Below are positions 8,429 to 19,489 of a DNA stretch of 64,000 bases, piece after piece. Below the pieces are notes generated by a model. It was not told the origin of the DNA, did not search any database, and saw nothing but the letters and a program-made list of their open reading frames with translations. Position 1 is the stretch's first letter. Each line of letters begins with the position of its first letter. Source of the DNA: Oryzibacter oryziterrae (GTDB lineage: Bacteria > Pseudomonadota > Alphaproteobacteria > Rhizobiales > Pleomorphomonadaceae); contig NZ_JAKJIC010000002.1 in assembly GCF_021864535.1 (NCBI RefSeq), forward strand, positions 62,001 through 126,000, given 5' to 3'. The position numbers and the translations under genes were made by a program.

Positions 8429-9016
8429 ATGCCCAAGACCGGAATGCAGCCTCGCCGCAGACGGGATCTGATCGAAGCGGCGATCGAAGCGATCCACGAC
8501 CGCGGCATGAGCGGCGTGACGGTCGGCGACATCGCACGCCGGGCCGGTGTCTCCTCGGCGCTGGCGCATCACTATTTCGGCTCGAAGGACGACCTGTTGC
8601 TCGCCACCATGCGGCACCTGCTCGACGATCTCGGCGCCGAGATGCGCCGCTCGCTGTCGGCAGCCATCGGTCCGCGCGAACGTCTGTCGGCGCTGGTCGC
8701 CGGCAACTTCGGACCTGAACAGTTCCGACCGGCCGTCATCTCGGCCTGGCTCGCCTTCTACATGCAGGCCCAGCATGACGCAGAAGCGGCGCGTCTGCTC
8801 AAGGTCTATCTGCGCCGCCTCGAATCCAACCTCGTCCACGCCCTCCTCGAACTGATGCCAGCCCCGGTGGCGCGCCAGACTGCGCGCGGTGTCGCCTCCA
8901 TGATCGACGGTCTGTGGCTGCGCGCCGCGCTTCCGGCGGTGTCGATCACGGCCGGGGACGCCATCGAACTCATCGAAAACTACATCTCCGAAATGGTGAA
9001 CCGCTATGTCGCTTGA
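8429..9016 (+). CDS. betI: TetR-family repressor of choline/betaine genes
   Basis: 195-aa TetR-type regulator, the usual length for BetI. The N-terminal helix-turn-helix is visible in [28 protein letters not shown] (HYFG recognition segment). The C-terminal part is the ligand domain expected to sense choline. The ATG at 8429 with GGAG upstream is preferred to the TTG at 8324, which would add 35 unrelated residues. It overlaps betA by 11 bases, indicating translational coupling. The predicted operator lies 136 bases upstream, so autoregulation is likely. Confidence 0.92.
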   Translation: MPKTGMQPRRRRDLIEAAIEAIHDRGMSGVTVGDIARRAGVSSALAHHYFGSKDDLLLATMRHLLDDLGAEMRRSLSAAIGPRERLSALVAGNFGPEQFRPAVISAWLAFYMQAQHDAEAARLLKVYLRRLESNLVHALLELMPAPVARQTARGVASMIDGLWLRAALPAVSITAGDAIELIENYISEMVNRYVA

Positions 9017-10664
9017 AGCTGATTTCGTCATCGTTGGTTCCGGCTCGGCCGGCAGCGCCATGGCTTCGCGTCTCAGCGAGGACGGCAAGCACACGGTTCT
9101 CGTCCTCGAGTTCGGCGGCACCGACGCCGGCCCGCTGATCCAGATGCCGTCGGCGCTCAGCTACCCCATGAACATGGACCTCTACGACTGGCGCCTGAAG
9201 GCCGAGCCGGAAGCCGCCCTCGGCGGCCGAGCGCTGGTGACGCCGCGCGGCAAGGTGGTCGGCGGATCCTCCTCGATCAACGGCATGGTCTATGTGCGCG
9301 GCCACGCCCGCGACTTCGACACCTGGGCCGACATGGGCGCCACCGGCTGGAGCTATGCGGACGTGCTGCCCTATTTCAAGCGCATGGAGCATAGCCACGG
9401 CGGCCAGGCCGGCTGGCGCGGCACCGACGGGCCGCTGCATGTGACGCGCGGCAATCGCAAGAATCCGCTCTACAACGCCTTCATCGAATCCGGCCGCGCC
9501 GCCGGCTTCGGGGTGACGGAAGACTATAACGGTCAGCGCCAGGAAGGCTTCGGCCCGATGGAAATGACCATCTGGAAGGGCCGCCGCTGGTCGACCGCCA
9601 ATGCCTATCTGAAGCCGGCGCTGAAGCGGCAGAACCTCAAGCTGCAGACGCGGACACTGGCCCGCAAGGTGGTGTTCGAGGGCAGCCGCGCGGTCGGCGT
9701 GGAAGTGGAACGCGGTGGCAAGGTGGAAGTGATCCGCGCGCGCCGTGAGGTGATCATCGCCGCCTCCTCGCTCAACTCGCCCAAGCTGCTGCTGCTCTCG
9801 GGCATCGGACCTGCCGCCGAACTCGGGGCGCTCGGAATCCCGCTGGTGGCGGATCGGCCGGGTGTCGGCAAGAACCTGCAGGACCATCTCGAAGTCTACG
9901 TGCAGCAGGAAGCCAGCCAGCCGATCACGCTGAACGGCAAGCTGGGGCTGTTCTCCAAGGGGCTGATCGGCCTGGAATGGCTGCTGTTCAAGTCGGGCCT
10001 GGGCGCGACCAACCATTTCGAAGCCTGCGCCTTTGTCCGTTCCAAGGCCGGCGTCGACTATCCGGACATCCAGTTTCACTTCCTGCCCGCCGCCATCCGC
10101 TATGACGGCAAGGCGCCGGCCGGCGTGCATGGCTTCCAGGCCCATGTGGGGCCGATGCGTTCGAAGTCGCGCGGCGAGGTGACGCTGCGTTCGACCGATC
10201 CGCGCGAGGCGCCGCGCATCCGCTTCAATTACATGAGCCATGAAAGCGATTGGGCCGACTTCCGCACGGCCGTCCGCCTGACCCGCGAGATCTTCGGCCA
10301 GAAGCCCTTCGATCCCTATCGCGGCAAGGAGATCCAGCCGGGCGCCGACGTTGAGACCGACGACGAGCTGAACGCCTTCCTGCGCGATCACGTGGAGAGC
10401 GCCTACCACCCCTGCGGCACCTGCCGCATGGGCCGAGCCGACGATCCCATGGCGGTGGTCGATCCGCAAGGTCGCGTCATCGGCGTCGACGGCCTGCGTG
10501 TCGCCGACAGCTCGATCTTCCCGCAGGTGACCAACGGCAACCTGAACGGCCCCTCGATCATGGTCGGCGAGAAGATGTCCGATCACATCCTGGGCAAGAC
10601 GCCGCTCCCCAAGCTCAACAGCGAGCCCTGGATCCATCCGGACTGGCAGAACCGCCAGCGGTGA
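9006..10664 (+). CDS. betA: Choline dehydrogenase
   Basis: 552-aa GMC-family flavoprotein oxidising choline to betaine aldehyde at the inner membrane, with electrons passed to the respiratory chain. The FAD fold begins at residue 6 ([20 protein letters not shown]). The GMC signature [15 protein letters not shown] and the active-site block [11 protein letters not shown] (His near 468), with the later TNGNLNGPS Asn, are present. The start overlaps the end of betI by 11 bases. Its length is typical of BetA. BetB, which completes the pathway, lies about 4 kb away on the opposite strand. Confidence 0.95.
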   Translation: MSLEADFVIVGSGSAGSAMASRLSEDGKHTVLVLEFGGTDAGPLIQMPSALSYPMNMDLYDWRLKAEPEAALGGRALVTPRGKVVGGSSSINGMVYVRGHARDFDTWADMGATGWSYADVLPYFKRMEHSHGGQAGWRGTDGPLHVTRGNRKNPLYNAFIESGRAAGFGVTEDYNGQRQEGFGPMEMTIWKGRRWSTANAYLKPALKRQNLKLQTRTLARKVVFEGSRAVGVEVERGGKVEVIRARREVIIAASSLNSPKLLLLSGIGPAAELGALGIPLVADRPGVGKNLQDHLEVYVQQEASQPITLNGKLGLFSKGLIGLEWLLFKSGLGATNHFEACAFVRSKAGVDYPDIQFHFLPAAIRYDGKAPAGVHGFQAHVGPMRSKSRGEVTLRSTDPREAPRIRFNYMSHESDWADFRTAVRLTREIFGQKPFDPYRGKEIQPGADVETDDELNAFLRDHVESAYHPCGTCRMGRADDPMAVVDPQGRVIGVDGLRVADSSIFPQVTNGNLNGPSIMVGEKMSDHILGKTPLPKLNSEPWIHPDWQNRQR

Positions 10665-10808
10665 GAGAGGCTGTCCGAACTATCTGATTTGAAGCCGGTT
10701 GAGCGGGAAGGGTCTCCACAAAAAAGCGGAGTTTACCATCTTCCTTAGGCTGCCCTTATGACTCCATCTGCAATCCTGCGTAAGGATTTTTGCTTTGATG
10801 GGGGCATC

Positions 10809-12851
10809 ATGCGCGTGTTTTTGATCAGCGTATTGCGGGTCTGCTGGGCGGCACTTGCGCTGGCCATGCTGGCCGGAACGGCGTCGGCCACAACCGGCAC
10901 CATGACGCTGACGGCCAGCAAGACTTCAGTCACTGAAGGCGGCAGTGTCGACTTCACCCTGTCGGTCACCGATGGCGACCCGATGCCGGATCAGCCGACC
11001 TACATCATGTACGTGAATGACAACACCGATCTTTACGGTGACTTCACGTCCAACCCCATGACCGTCAGCCGCGCCTTCGACAAGGCAGGCACCTATCATG
11101 TGATGGTCTGGGTGAACACGGCGGCGAGCAAATATTGGTACAGCAACGTTGTCGATATAACCGTCCAGAAGCCGGTTTTCGACACCACGACTTCGCTGAC
11201 GGCGACGCCTGCGGTTGTGATGCCAGGAAGCAATGTCACCCTGAAGGCAAGTGTGACGGCCTCGGACAGGACGGTGTCCGGCGGCACGGTGACCTTCAAG
11301 GATGGGGCGGTGACAATGGGTACAGCCAACGTTGCCGCCGGCAAGGCGCAACTGATCAAAAACAACCTCGCCGTGGGAAGCCGTTCCATCACTGCCGTTT
11401 ACAACGGGCTGAGCAACGGCACAGGGGACAATTTCAACCCATCGACATCGTCGTCGGTGACGGTGAAAGTTGGGGCGAGCGGCTCCATCAGCCTTTTGAC
11501 CAGCTCCGATCATCTGAAGCCGGGCGACCCGATCAAGCTGACAGCTACGGCGCTGGACGGGAGCGGCAAGCCGATCACGACGCTTCGCGGGCAGGTGGCC
11601 ACATTCAAGATGGGGACGACCACGCTCGGTACAGCGACGCTCGGCAACAATGGTGCTGCCAAACTGACAACCACGGGGCTGGCTTTCGGCACGCAAAGCA
11701 TCACTGCAACCTTGTCGGCCTTGTCGTCGCCGGTCTCAAAGCCGCGAACGGTGCAGGTGGATTATTTTGGCGACCCGCAGACTCTGATATCCGGTGCAAG
11801 CACAGACTACTCTGCAGGCAAGGCTGCCGTAGCGTCTTTGTTTGGCGGGGGTAACGTCATTGTCAGCCAAGATCCGATGAATCATGGTGCGATCGATTTC
11901 TTCAAATCGAGAAAAAGGACCAATATAATCATTTTAGGCAGCGCTTTTGAAGTTGGCGGCATTTGGGTTGGTCCCGGCGTCTACGATGGCAAAGGTGCTT
12001 CTGAGTATCAGGGGTTCATAAGGTTCATCAATAAAGATGACAGAAGTACATTAAATATGACGTTTATTTATACGGAGGGAGCGGGTCTTAAAATGACAGG
12101 GGTAAACAACCCCCCTGACGAGCATATGTCGGCCCCTGTTGCGTTGCAAATTTCAAATAGTAGCATAAAATTTGTGTCTACCGATAATAAAGGTAATTTT
12201 GACTATGACACTTGCAACTCAAAATGTTCTAGTACGCAGGTCAAGAACTCCATTGTTCTGAATGCTGATATAGCTTCAAAGCGTCTTCCTGGTGGCAAGC
12301 TGGCTGTCATCTTCCCGACCACTGTTTCCGCAAAATGCACGTTGAGCTACACACTCGACAATATCACTTTCAAGACACGTCAGGCGAACACAGGCGCCTG
12401 CAATTTCGCAGTGCCGCCTTTCATTGTCGCCATGGGCGGCAACAAATTTGGCATTGCCTGGGCCAACGGTGCCGGAGCCAACAAGCCGGTAGCCTTGCAG
12501 CTTGCGACTTTCGACGAGAATGGCTCCTTCGTGAAGCAATTTGGTGGCTTTGCGACGTTGCCGACGAACCTCAAGGGCGTGGATCTGCAGCTGATCGACC
12601 AACAGCACTATGCCCTGACCTGGAGTTCTGTAGTGAAGAACAAGCAGGTTGTGAGCATGGCCTTGTACGACACGAAGGGCGAGCAGGTGGGGACCACTTT
12701 GCAGCTGGCTGACTCGGCCTACTATCCGAAGTTCACGCCCAGCTATGGGGCCAACCAGGCCCCAACAAAGCAGGGCTATCTTGTGAGCGAGGTCTACAAG
12801 TCCAGTGACAAGACCTGGAACCTCGTCAGCTATCCCTGGCAACTTCCCTGA
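10809..12851 (+). CDS. Secreted protein with bacterial Ig-like repeats, unknown function
   Basis: 680-aa exported protein. The signal peptide MRVFLISVLRVCWAALALAM ends near ASA-TT. A PKD/Ig-like N-terminal segment (about 28-115) is followed by two bacterial Ig-like (Big_3/Ig_3_5) repeats at roughly 130-225 and 230-320, each with the G-x-VTFK and GT-A-L pattern. The remaining 360 residues resemble nothing I recognise. The stretch encoded by about 11860-12260 is clearly AT-richer, using codons such as ATA, AAT and TTT that are rare in neighbouring genes. It also contains four cysteines, including CNSKCSS. The start at 10809 follows GGGGGC and begins the signal peptide. An adhesive or surface role is an inference from the repeats. 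Confidence 0.75.
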   Translation: MRVFLISVLRVCWAALALAMLAGTASATTGTMTLTASKTSVTEGGSVDFTLSVTDGDPMPDQPTYIMYVNDNTDLYGDFTSNPMTVSRAFDKAGTYHVMVWVNTAASKYWYSNVVDITVQKPVFDTTTSLTATPAVVMPGSNVTLKASVTASDRTVSGGTVTFKDGAVTMGTANVAAGKAQLIKNNLAVGSRSITAVYNGLSNGTGDNFNPSTSSSVTVKVGASGSISLLTSSDHLKPGDPIKLTATALDGSGKPITTLRGQVATFKMGTTTLGTATLGNNGAAKLTTTGLAFGTQSITATLSALSSPVSKPRTVQVDYFGDPQTLISGASTDYSAGKAAVASLFGGGNVIVSQDPMNHGAIDFFKSRKRTNIIILGSAFEVGGIWVGPGVYDGKGASEYQGFIRFINKDDRSTLNMTFIYTEGAGLKMTGVNNPPDEHMSAPVALQISNSSIKFVSTDNKGNFDYDTCNSKCSSTQVKNSIVLNADIASKRLPGGKLAVIFPTTVSAKCTLSYTLDNITFKTRQANTGACNFAVPPFIVAMGGNKFGIAWANGAGANKPVALQLATFDENGSFVKQFGGFATLPTNLKGVDLQLIDQQHYALTWSSVVKNKQVVSMALYDTKGEQVGTTLQLADSAYYPKFTPSYGANQAPTKQGYLVSEVYKSSDKTWNLVSYPWQLP

Positions 12852-12890
12852 TCCGTGAACTGCCCGCGTTTCTCCTGGGCGCCCGAATGT

Positions 12891-12929
12891 GCAAGGGCCC
12901 GCCGGTCACCTTGACCGGCGGGCCCTTGC
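12891..12929. terminator. Long hairpin between convergent genes
   Basis: Perfect 18-bp arms GCAAGGGCCCGCCGGTCA / TGACCGGCGGGCCCTTGC with a 3-base loop. It sits between the plus-strand Ig-like gene and the minus-strand chemoreceptor gene. No T run is present on either side, but position and stability suggest a bidirectional terminator. Confidence 0.65.
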
Positions 12930-12958
12930 CATTCAGGACAATCCGCGGTCGTTCAGTC

Positions 12959-14638
12959 CTATGCCGCCCGCAGCGAGGTCACGAAGGTCTGGACTTCGCG
13001 CTGCAACTGGGCGGACTGCGAGGTCAGGCCCTCGGACAGGCGCATGAGTTCAGTCGAGGCCGTGCCGGTCATTTCCGCGGCGCTGCCGACGCCGGAGATG
13101 TTGGCGGTGACGTCGGAGGTGCCGGTGGCGGCCCGTTGCGTGTTCTGGGCGATCTCGTTGGTGGCCACGCCCTGCTGCTCGACGGCGCCGGCGATGGCCT
13201 GCGACGACTCCTGGATCGAGACGATGGTCTTGGTGATCAAGGACATCGAGTCCACCGTGGTGTGGGTGGCGTTCTGGATTTCGCCGATCTTGCGACCGAT
13301 CTCCTCGGTGGCCTTGGCCGTCTGATTGGCCAGTTCCTTCACCTCGGCGGCGACAACCGCAAAGCCGCGACCGGCTTCACCGGCGCGCGCCGCCTCGATG
13401 GTGGCGTTGAGCGCCAGCAGATTGGTCTGGGCCGCGATGTTGTTGATGAGGTCGACCACTTCCCCGATCTGGTTGGCGGCCAGCGCAAGGCTCTGGATGT
13501 TGTGCGCGCTCTGTTCGGCGGCGGTGGCCGCTTCCTGGGCGATGCGGTTGGAGGCAGTGACCTGGTTGGCGATCTCGCGGATCGACGCGGCCAGTTCCTC
13601 GGTGCCGGCGGCGACGGTCTGCACGTTGGAGGCGGCTTCCTCGGCAGCGCCCGTCACGGCCTGGGCCTGACGCGAGGTTTCCTCGGCGGTGGCGGACAGG
13701 CCGCGCGCCGATTCGGCCACATCGCCGGACGACTTGGCAAAGCCCGAGGCAAGGTCTTCCATGCGGCCAACGAATTTCTCGGCGAGCGCGGCGCGTGCCT
13801 GGGTCGCTGCGGAGATCTTCTCGCGCGCCGCATCTTCTTCGATCCGGCGTTTCTGCGCACCGGAAAGCTCTTCGCGGAACATTTCGAGCGCGCCGGCCAT
13901 GGCGCCGATCTCGTCATTGCGCTCCTTGTGCGCGATCTGGACGTTGTAGTCGCCGGACTGCATGCGCTGCATGGCGTCGATGCTCTGCCGCATCGGCACG
14001 GCAAAGCGCTTGTTGAGCACGAAGGCCGCGCCAAGGCCGACGACGAGCCCGGCGATGATGGTGAAGATCACGGCGATCGTGATGGTGGATTGCGCTTCCG
14101 CCATGGCCTCCGCGCGCGTGGTCAGCAAGGAGGCTTCCGCTTCCTTGAAATCCTTGATGACACTGCGGATCGCGTCGAAGCGCTTCTTGCCGAGGCCCTG
14201 ACGCTCGACGTCGCGGGCCTGTTCCTGCGTGGCCGCATTGCCCATGAGATCGATGGCGTGATGGGACACCTCATCCTGCCAGCCCTGGACTTCGGTGGCG
14301 AGGGTGGCAAGGCGGGCTTGTTGGGCGGGGTTGTCGGAGGTCAGCGACTTGGCCTTGTCGAGCGCTTCCTTGAATTCGGTTTCGCCATTCTTGAGGGGGT
14401 CGAGATTGGCGGTGTTGCCGGTGACCATATAGCCTCTGAGACCGGTCTCCTGGTTCACCATCGTGGCAAGGATGCGGTCTGCCTCGGTCATCACCTGGTA
14501 GGTATGTACGGTCCAGTTGACATTCTGCTCGACGGTTGTGTTGGCCGTCTCAATGAAGATGCCCGTGGCCAGCCCGGTTGCGATGATCGCTCCGAATGCC
14601 GTCAGCAACTGGCCGCGTAGTTGTAGTCCCTTCGCCAT
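12959..14638 (-). CDS. Methyl-accepting chemotaxis protein with CHASE3 domain
   Basis: 559-aa chemoreceptor. A first membrane helix lies near residues 8-28. A helical CHASE3-type periplasmic sensor (about 30-165, with [14 protein letters not shown]) is followed by a second helix near 180-205, a HAMP domain, then the long signalling coiled coil. The conserved tip is [20 protein letters not shown] followed by [12 protein letters not shown]. It would control CheA activity, but no che genes are nearby, so it is an orphan receptor. The ATG at 14638 follows GGGGG and removes six residues from the longest frame. No CheR/CheB-docking pentapeptide is seen at the C-terminus (FVTSLRAA). Confidence 0.93.
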   Translation of the reverse strand: MAKGLQLRGQLLTAFGAIIATGLATGIFIETANTTVEQNVNWTVHTYQVMTEADRILATMVNQETGLRGYMVTGNTANLDPLKNGETEFKEALDKAKSLTSDNPAQQARLATLATEVQGWQDEVSHHAIDLMGNAATQEQARDVERQGLGKKRFDAIRSVIKDFKEAEASLLTTRAEAMAEAQSTITIAVIFTIIAGLVVGLGAAFVLNKRFAVPMRQSIDAMQRMQSGDYNVQIAHKERNDEIGAMAGALEMFREELSGAQKRRIEEDAAREKISAATQARAALAEKFVGRMEDLASGFAKSSGDVAESARGLSATAEETSRQAQAVTGAAEEAASNVQTVAAGTEELAASIREIANQVTASNRIAQEAATAAEQSAHNIQSLALAANQIGEVVDLINNIAAQTNLLALNATIEAARAGEAGRGFAVVAAEVKELANQTAKATEEIGRKIGEIQNATHTTVDSMSLITKTIVSIQESSQAIAGAVEQQGVATNEIAQNTQRAATGTSDVTANISGVGSAAEMTGTASTELMRLSEGLTSQSAQLQREVQTFVTSLRAA

Positions 14639-15235
14639 GCAAACCCCCATGCCCAAGCGAAATTAAACGAAGATCCGACATCGGTCGTGCGATGGTATTG
14701 ATTGAAGAGGACACAAGGTCACCGGCGCAGAGGCCGCGTGATGTAGTCCAACCAGCTTCCTGTCCTGCCTTCAGCCTTTGGTTTCAGACCGTGCCTTCGG
14801 GGCACCGGCAAACTTCAGGTCAGACACAACAGGGACGACGCGGTGTATGGATGCAACAATATGCATATATAGGTTAATAAGGCGTTTAACTTGTTGGGTT
14901 GGCTGTTCCCTTTGGCCTCAAAAAGCCAAAAAACGCGGCGCTGGGAGGCTCGACATAGTATTTTGTGGTTCTTTGTGCTGCAGATCAATCAAGGATAGCC
15001 GCAGAAAAACCTAAGCAAACAGGTGCATCGATCATATGAAGTGTTCGAAAATCAAGACGGCTGGGGTTTCTCAATAGAAAGACCTGCGGTTCATCTTAAT
15101 TGAGCGTGCAATATTTTTCATGAACAGCAGCGCGATGCCGCAAGAGCGGCAGCTGCGACCCGACCGCAACAGGGCGCGCGTCCCGTCAAGACGGGCGCGC
15201 GTGCCATGTCCGATCGGAGTCTTGCCCCGAAGACG
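14639..15235. other. Intergenic region upstream of the chemoreceptor
   Basis: 597 bases between the glgB stop and the chemoreceptor start, both on the minus strand. The centre (about 14860-15120) is distinctly AT-rich and probably holds the chemoreceptor promoter. An imperfect GC-rich hairpin near 15173-15202 could terminate glgB. No convincing gene is seen. Confidence 0.5.
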
Positions 15236-17449
15236 TCAGGCGCCGATCTCGGTCGGCGACACCCACTTCATCACCACGATCGACAGCGGCGGAAGCGTGA
15301 GTTCGAGCGATTGCGCCATGCCATGGCTCTTCTTTGCCTTGGCCTTCTGCTGGCCCTTGTTGCCGGTGTTCGAGCCGCCGTAGATCTCTGCGTCCGAATT
15401 CAGCACTTCCTGCCAGGTGCCCGCGCGCGGCACGCCGACGCGATAGCCCTCGCGGGGCACGGGCGTGAAGTTGCACAGCACGAGACAGGGCGCGTCGGCC
15501 TCGAAGCCCCAGCGGATGAAGGCGAAGGTGGAGTGTTCCGCGTCGTCGGCCACGACCCACTGGAAGCCGCCGGGCTCGTGGTCGCGCGCATGCAGCGCGG
15601 GTTCGGCGCGGTAGAGCGTGTTCATGTCGCGCACGAAGCGCTGCACGCCCCGGTTCTCGACCCGGCTTTCCAGCCAGAGATCGATGGAGCCGTCGTGGTT
15701 CCATTCGCGGCCTTGGCCGATCTCGCCGCCCATGAACAGCAGCTTCTTGCCCGGGTGGGTCCACATGAAGCCGTAGTAGGCGCGCAGGTTGGCGAACTTC
15801 TGCCATTCGTCGCCGGGCATGCGGCCGAGGATGGAGCGCTTGCCGTGCACCACTTCGTCATGGCTGAGCGGCAGCACGAAATGCTCGGAATAGGCATACA
15901 TCATCGCGAAGGTCATCTGGTTGTGATGATACTGGCGATGGATGGGCTCGAAGCCCACGTAAGCCAGGCTGTCGTGCATCCAGCCCATGTTCCATTTGTA
16001 GGTAAAGCCGAGCCCGCCCTCGCTGAGAGGGGCCGAAACACCCGGCCAGGCCGTGGACTCCTCGGCGATCATCAACGCGTCGGGAACTTCCGTGGCGATG
16101 ATGCCGTTGAGATGCTTGAGGAAGGCGACCGCCTCCAGATTCTCCCGACCACCGAACTTGTTGGGGATCCATTCGCCTTGCTTGCGGCTGTAGTCGCGGT
16201 AAAGCATGGAGGCGACGGCATCGACGCGCAGCCCGTCGATATGGAAGCGCTTCAGCCATTCGAGCGCGGAAGCGACCAGGAAGCCGACCACTTCGGTGCG
16301 CCCGAAGTTGTAGATCAGCGTGTTCCAGTCCTGGTGGAAGCCCTCGCGCGGGTCCTGGTGCTCGTAGAGCGCCGTGCCGTCGAAACGCGAGAGGCCGTGG
16401 CTGTCGGTGGGGAAATGCGCCGGCACCCAGTCGAGCAGCACGCCGATGCCCGCCTGGTGGCAGGTGTCGATGAAGCGGGCGAAATCGGCCGGGCTGCCAT
16501 AGCGGGCCGTCGGCGCGAACAGGCCGAGCGGCTGGTAGCCCCAGGAGCCGCCGAAGGGGTGCTCCATGATCGGCAGCAGCTCGATATGGGTGAAGCCCAT
16601 GTGCTTCACATAGGCGACCAGATGCTCGGCCAGGAAGGCCCAGGTCACCGGCTGGCCCTGAGGCCGCTGCCAGGAGCCCGGATGCAGCTCGTAGATGCTC
16701 ATGGGCGCCGTGCGGCTCTGGATCGCCGGACGGTTCTTCATCCACTCCTGGTCATGCCAGGTGAAGGGGGTGGGATCGGTGACGATCGACGCCGTCGCAG
16801 GGGCGAGCTCATACTGCCGGGCCACGGGATCGGCCTTGTCGGGCAAAAGGCCCCCGTCGGCGCCGATCAGTTCGAACTTGTAGGCCTCGCCGATGGCAAG
16901 GCGCGGCACGAACAACTCCCAGACCCCGCATTCGCGCCTCAGCCGCATGGGGTGGCGTCGGCCGTCCCAGCTGTTGAAGTTGCCGATCACCGAGACGCGC
17001 CGGGCATTGGGCGCCCAGACGGCAAAGCGCACGCCGGGGATGCCGTTCACCTCGGTGCGGAGCGCACCCAGCGTGTCGGCCAGAGCCCGGTGTTGACCTT
17101 CGGCCAGCAGATAGACGTCCATCTCGCCGAGCAGCAGCGGGAAGGCGTAAGGGTCTTCGGCTTCATGCAGGCTGGTCGGCCACTGAACGCGCAACTTGTA
17201 GCGGCCGGGGTTGCCCTTGACCATGCCGATCCACAGGCCGGCTTCCACATGGGCCAGCTCGCAGAGCACCTTGCCGTCCTCGCCGACGGCGGTTACCGAG
17301 AGCGCATTGGGCTTGAAGGCGCGGATGGCAGTGCGGGCGCCGGAGACCGGATGCGGCCCGAGAACGGCGAAGGGATCACCATGCGTCCCCTGGGCCAGAG
17401 CCGAAATTGCGCCGTCGAGCACGCCCTCGCGCAAGCCGAGATCCACCAT
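15236..17449 (-). CDS. glgB: 1,4-alpha-glucan branching enzyme
   Basis: 737-aa GH13 branching enzyme that introduces alpha-1,6 branches into glycogen. The N-terminal carbohydrate-binding and Ig-like modules ([34 protein letters not shown]) lead to the TIM barrel. Its catalytic blocks are [18 protein letters not shown] (nucleophile Asp), [13 protein letters not shown] (acid Glu) and [12 protein letters not shown]. The start at 17449 (MVDLGLREG) follows GGGAGG at ideal spacing and gives the normal GlgB length, whereas the longer frame adds 20 residues. No glgA, glgC, glgP or glgX is in the window, so this gene is separated from the usual glycogen operon. Confidence 0.93.
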   Translation of the reverse strand: MVDLGLREGVLDGAISALAQGTHGDPFAVLGPHPVSGARTAIRAFKPNALSVTAVGEDGKVLCELAHVEAGLWIGMVKGNPGRYKLRVQWPTSLHEAEDPYAFPLLLGEMDVYLLAEGQHRALADTLGALRTEVNGIPGVRFAVWAPNARRVSVIGNFNSWDGRRHPMRLRRECGVWELFVPRLAIGEAYKFELIGADGGLLPDKADPVARQYELAPATASIVTDPTPFTWHDQEWMKNRPAIQSRTAPMSIYELHPGSWQRPQGQPVTWAFLAEHLVAYVKHMGFTHIELLPIMEHPFGGSWGYQPLGLFAPTARYGSPADFARFIDTCHQAGIGVLLDWVPAHFPTDSHGLSRFDGTALYEHQDPREGFHQDWNTLIYNFGRTEVVGFLVASALEWLKRFHIDGLRVDAVASMLYRDYSRKQGEWIPNKFGGRENLEAVAFLKHLNGIIATEVPDALMIAEESTAWPGVSAPLSEGGLGFTYKWNMGWMHDSLAYVGFEPIHRQYHHNQMTFAMMYAYSEHFVLPLSHDEVVHGKRSILGRMPGDEWQKFANLRAYYGFMWTHPGKKLLFMGGEIGQGREWNHDGSIDLWLESRVENRGVQRFVRDMNTLYRAEPALHARDHEPGGFQWVVADDAEHSTFAFIRWGFEADAPCLVLCNFTPVPREGYRVGVPRAGTWQEVLNSDAEIYGGSNTGNKGQQKAKAKKSHGMAQSLELTLPPLSIVVMKWVSPTEIGA

Positions 17450-17572
17450 TGCCGCCTCCCAAACCGCTTTTATTTCTGTCAGGTTAGCCGGATTGTCGCA
17501 TGAGGGCAAATGGCTTTGTCGGCCATGTCCAGGAAATGCACGCGCAGGCAGTCAATAGCCCGACAGCGGTCG

Positions 17573-19315
17573 TCAATGTACGAATACCGGCGACGGTCCG
17601 ACGACCACCTGGGTGCCGGTGAGTGCCTTCGAGCTGCCCTGGACATCGGTCACCGTTGTCGCGCGCCAGTCCTGCGGCACGTGTCTGGTCATGGACCCAG
17701 CCGTGGACCAGAGAACATGGGTGACCTGCCGGCCTCGCGCCAGGGTCACGTGCACCAGTGAGCCGGTCTCCGAGGCTGCCGTCATCGTTGCGCCGCTCAT
17801 TGTCCGCATGACAAAGGCGTAGGCCTTGCCGGCGGCAACCAGTGTCTTGTGGTCGGCTGCGGTAAAGACGATGCGGTTGTTGTTGTCCCATGTGTAATAG
17901 TGGAAGCGAGAAAGCCCCCAGAGCCAGTTGAGGAGCATGCTGCGAGCCACGTAAGCGCTCGCGGTGCCGCTATCCATGAGGTCAACGGGTAGGACGCCGT
18001 CGTACCAGCCCTGTTCGGTGTTCCAGATCGGCAGCCGGGTGAGACCGTGCGAAGCCATCGCAGCGCGCACCAGCGTCGCCGAGCGTCGCATGTCTTCGGG
18101 CCGATCCACATAGAAATGGTAGCCGATTACGTCGACAAGCGATCCGCCGCCGGCGTCGAGGAACTGGGTCAAGCCCGACAGGCCTTCCACGCCGTTATAC
18201 GAGGGGGAAACGATCCGGGCTTGCGGATCGATCGAACGGATGGTCTGCCGGGCGATCGCAGTAAGGGCAACCATGCGTCTGAGGTCGCCGCAGAAGAATT
18301 CGGCATAATTGGGCTCGTTCCAGATTTCCCAATAGCGGATCTTGCCCTTGTAGCGGCTTGCCAGGGCCTGAATCCAGGCGCGCCAGACCGAGTCCGATTT
18401 CGGCAAGGCGCATTGCCCCGGACCATATGGCGACGGTGCGTCGGGGCGCGCCGAGGCCCAGCGCGGGGTTCTGCCGCCGAGGGTGTAGATCACGTCCGCT
18501 CCATGCGCTGTCGCAGACGCAACACGCTGATCCAGACCGGACCAGTGAAAGACACCCTCTGCCGGACTGACGTCCGCCCATTGGGCGCCGACGCCGCTGC
18601 CGTCGCTGGAGCGGTCGCCGTCCCAGATCCGGATGCTGCCGAAATGAGGCGCGCTCGCCGGCCAAGGCGTATCCAGGTAGTTGAAATGGGTGCCGAAATA
18701 GCGGCTGGGCACCGGCTGGCTTGGCGGCTTCGGGAGGAGCGGCGCCGTGCCGGCGCCTACGACCTGGACATCATCAAAGGAAAAGGTGCCCCGATCGTTC
18801 GAGAACAGGACAAGGCTCGTGGAGCCCTTCGACGCGAGGGCAGGAAAGGTGAAGGCCCGCCAGGCTGCTGTCGCGGTCACCTCGACCTGGCCGTAGACCG
18901 CATAAGGCGAATCGGTCTGGCGGATTTGCACGGTGACGGTCTGGTGCGACGACGATCGCAGCCACAGGCGAACCTGCATCAGCTGCCGGGTTGTCGTTGG
19001 GCGCGGCAGGGTCTGGATCAGTTGCGCCCCGGCGCCGGAAAGCAGCGTCACGGACTGCGCCGCGGCGCCTCCATGCCGGGAGCGGGTGTCGAGCGCGTAT
19101 CGGACATGAGGGGATGGGGTCATCCAGCAACTGTTGTCGTTCCATCCGACGGCCAGCTTGCCCGTGACATATGGACAGCTGCTCACCGCAAGCGCGGGCG
19201 TTTCAACGCCGCCATTGACGGTCAGGTTCGTGACGGCAGCCGATGGCGAAATCCCGGACGAAAAGATGCAAAGAGCGCAGACAACAACAAGGCAGATATC
19301 AAACAGGCGAAACAT
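17573..19315 (-). CDS. Secreted clan GH-A glycoside hydrolase (GH39/PslG-like)
   Basis: 580-aa exported glycosidase. A signal peptide (about 1-27) is followed by a beta-rich carbohydrate-binding-like domain (about 30-175) and a TIM barrel. In the barrel IRYWEIWNEPNYAEFF supplies the acid/base Glu after strand 4, and LPIWNTEQGWYDG the nucleophile Glu after strand 7, the clan GH-A layout. A C-terminal beta domain follows. The closest style I recognise is GH39 and PslG-type endoglycosidases that act on exopolysaccharides, but the exact family needs a profile search. The ATG at 19315 follows GGAG and is preferred to a TTG at 19330. It is about 120 bases upstream of glgB on the same strand. Confidence 0.78.
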   Translation of the reverse strand: MFRLFDICLVVVCALCIFSSGISPSAAVTNLTVNGGVETPALAVSSCPYVTGKLAVGWNDNSCWMTPSPHVRYALDTRSRHGGAAAQSVTLLSGAGAQLIQTLPRPTTTRQLMQVRLWLRSSSHQTVTVQIRQTDSPYAVYGQVEVTATAAWRAFTFPALASKGSTSLVLFSNDRGTFSFDDVQVVGAGTAPLLPKPPSQPVPSRYFGTHFNYLDTPWPASAPHFGSIRIWDGDRSSDGSGVGAQWADVSPAEGVFHWSGLDQRVASATAHGADVIYTLGGRTPRWASARPDAPSPYGPGQCALPKSDSVWRAWIQALASRYKGKIRYWEIWNEPNYAEFFCGDLRRMVALTAIARQTIRSIDPQARIVSPSYNGVEGLSGLTQFLDAGGGSLVDVIGYHFYVDRPEDMRRSATLVRAAMASHGLTRLPIWNTEQGWYDGVLPVDLMDSGTASAYVARSMLLNWLWGLSRFHYYTWDNNNRIVFTAADHKTLVAAGKAYAFVMRTMSGATMTAASETGSLVHVTLARGRQVTHVLWSTAGSMTRHVPQDWRATTVTDVQGSSKALTGTQVVVGPSPVFVH

Positions 19316-19489
19316 CCAGGATCGCTCCAAGCGGACGGTGCGTCAGCAAGGTGGGGCGTGTGCCGCTTGCTTGCGATTGCGGCTCTCTGGCCTGACGGGG
19401 CTGATTTTGACCGATGAGACGTCTGTTCGCAACATGGCGTCAGCCGCATCGGCATTTTTCCCGCAACAAAACTGGCCGCAAACGGGGCT

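Noticed and set aside
8970-10637. 555-aa open frame on the minus strand opposite betA
   Set aside because: betA is a clear GMC enzyme with all motifs. The antisense frame has no domain and starts without a ribosome site.
12887-14620. 577-aa plus-strand frame opposite the chemoreceptor
   Set aside because: It consists of low-complexity Gly/Arg/Leu repeats, which is the mirror of coiled-coil heptads, not a protein.
15206-17503. 765-aa plus-strand frame opposite glgB
   Set aside because: Same-size shadow of a well-conserved enzyme; no motif or start signal.
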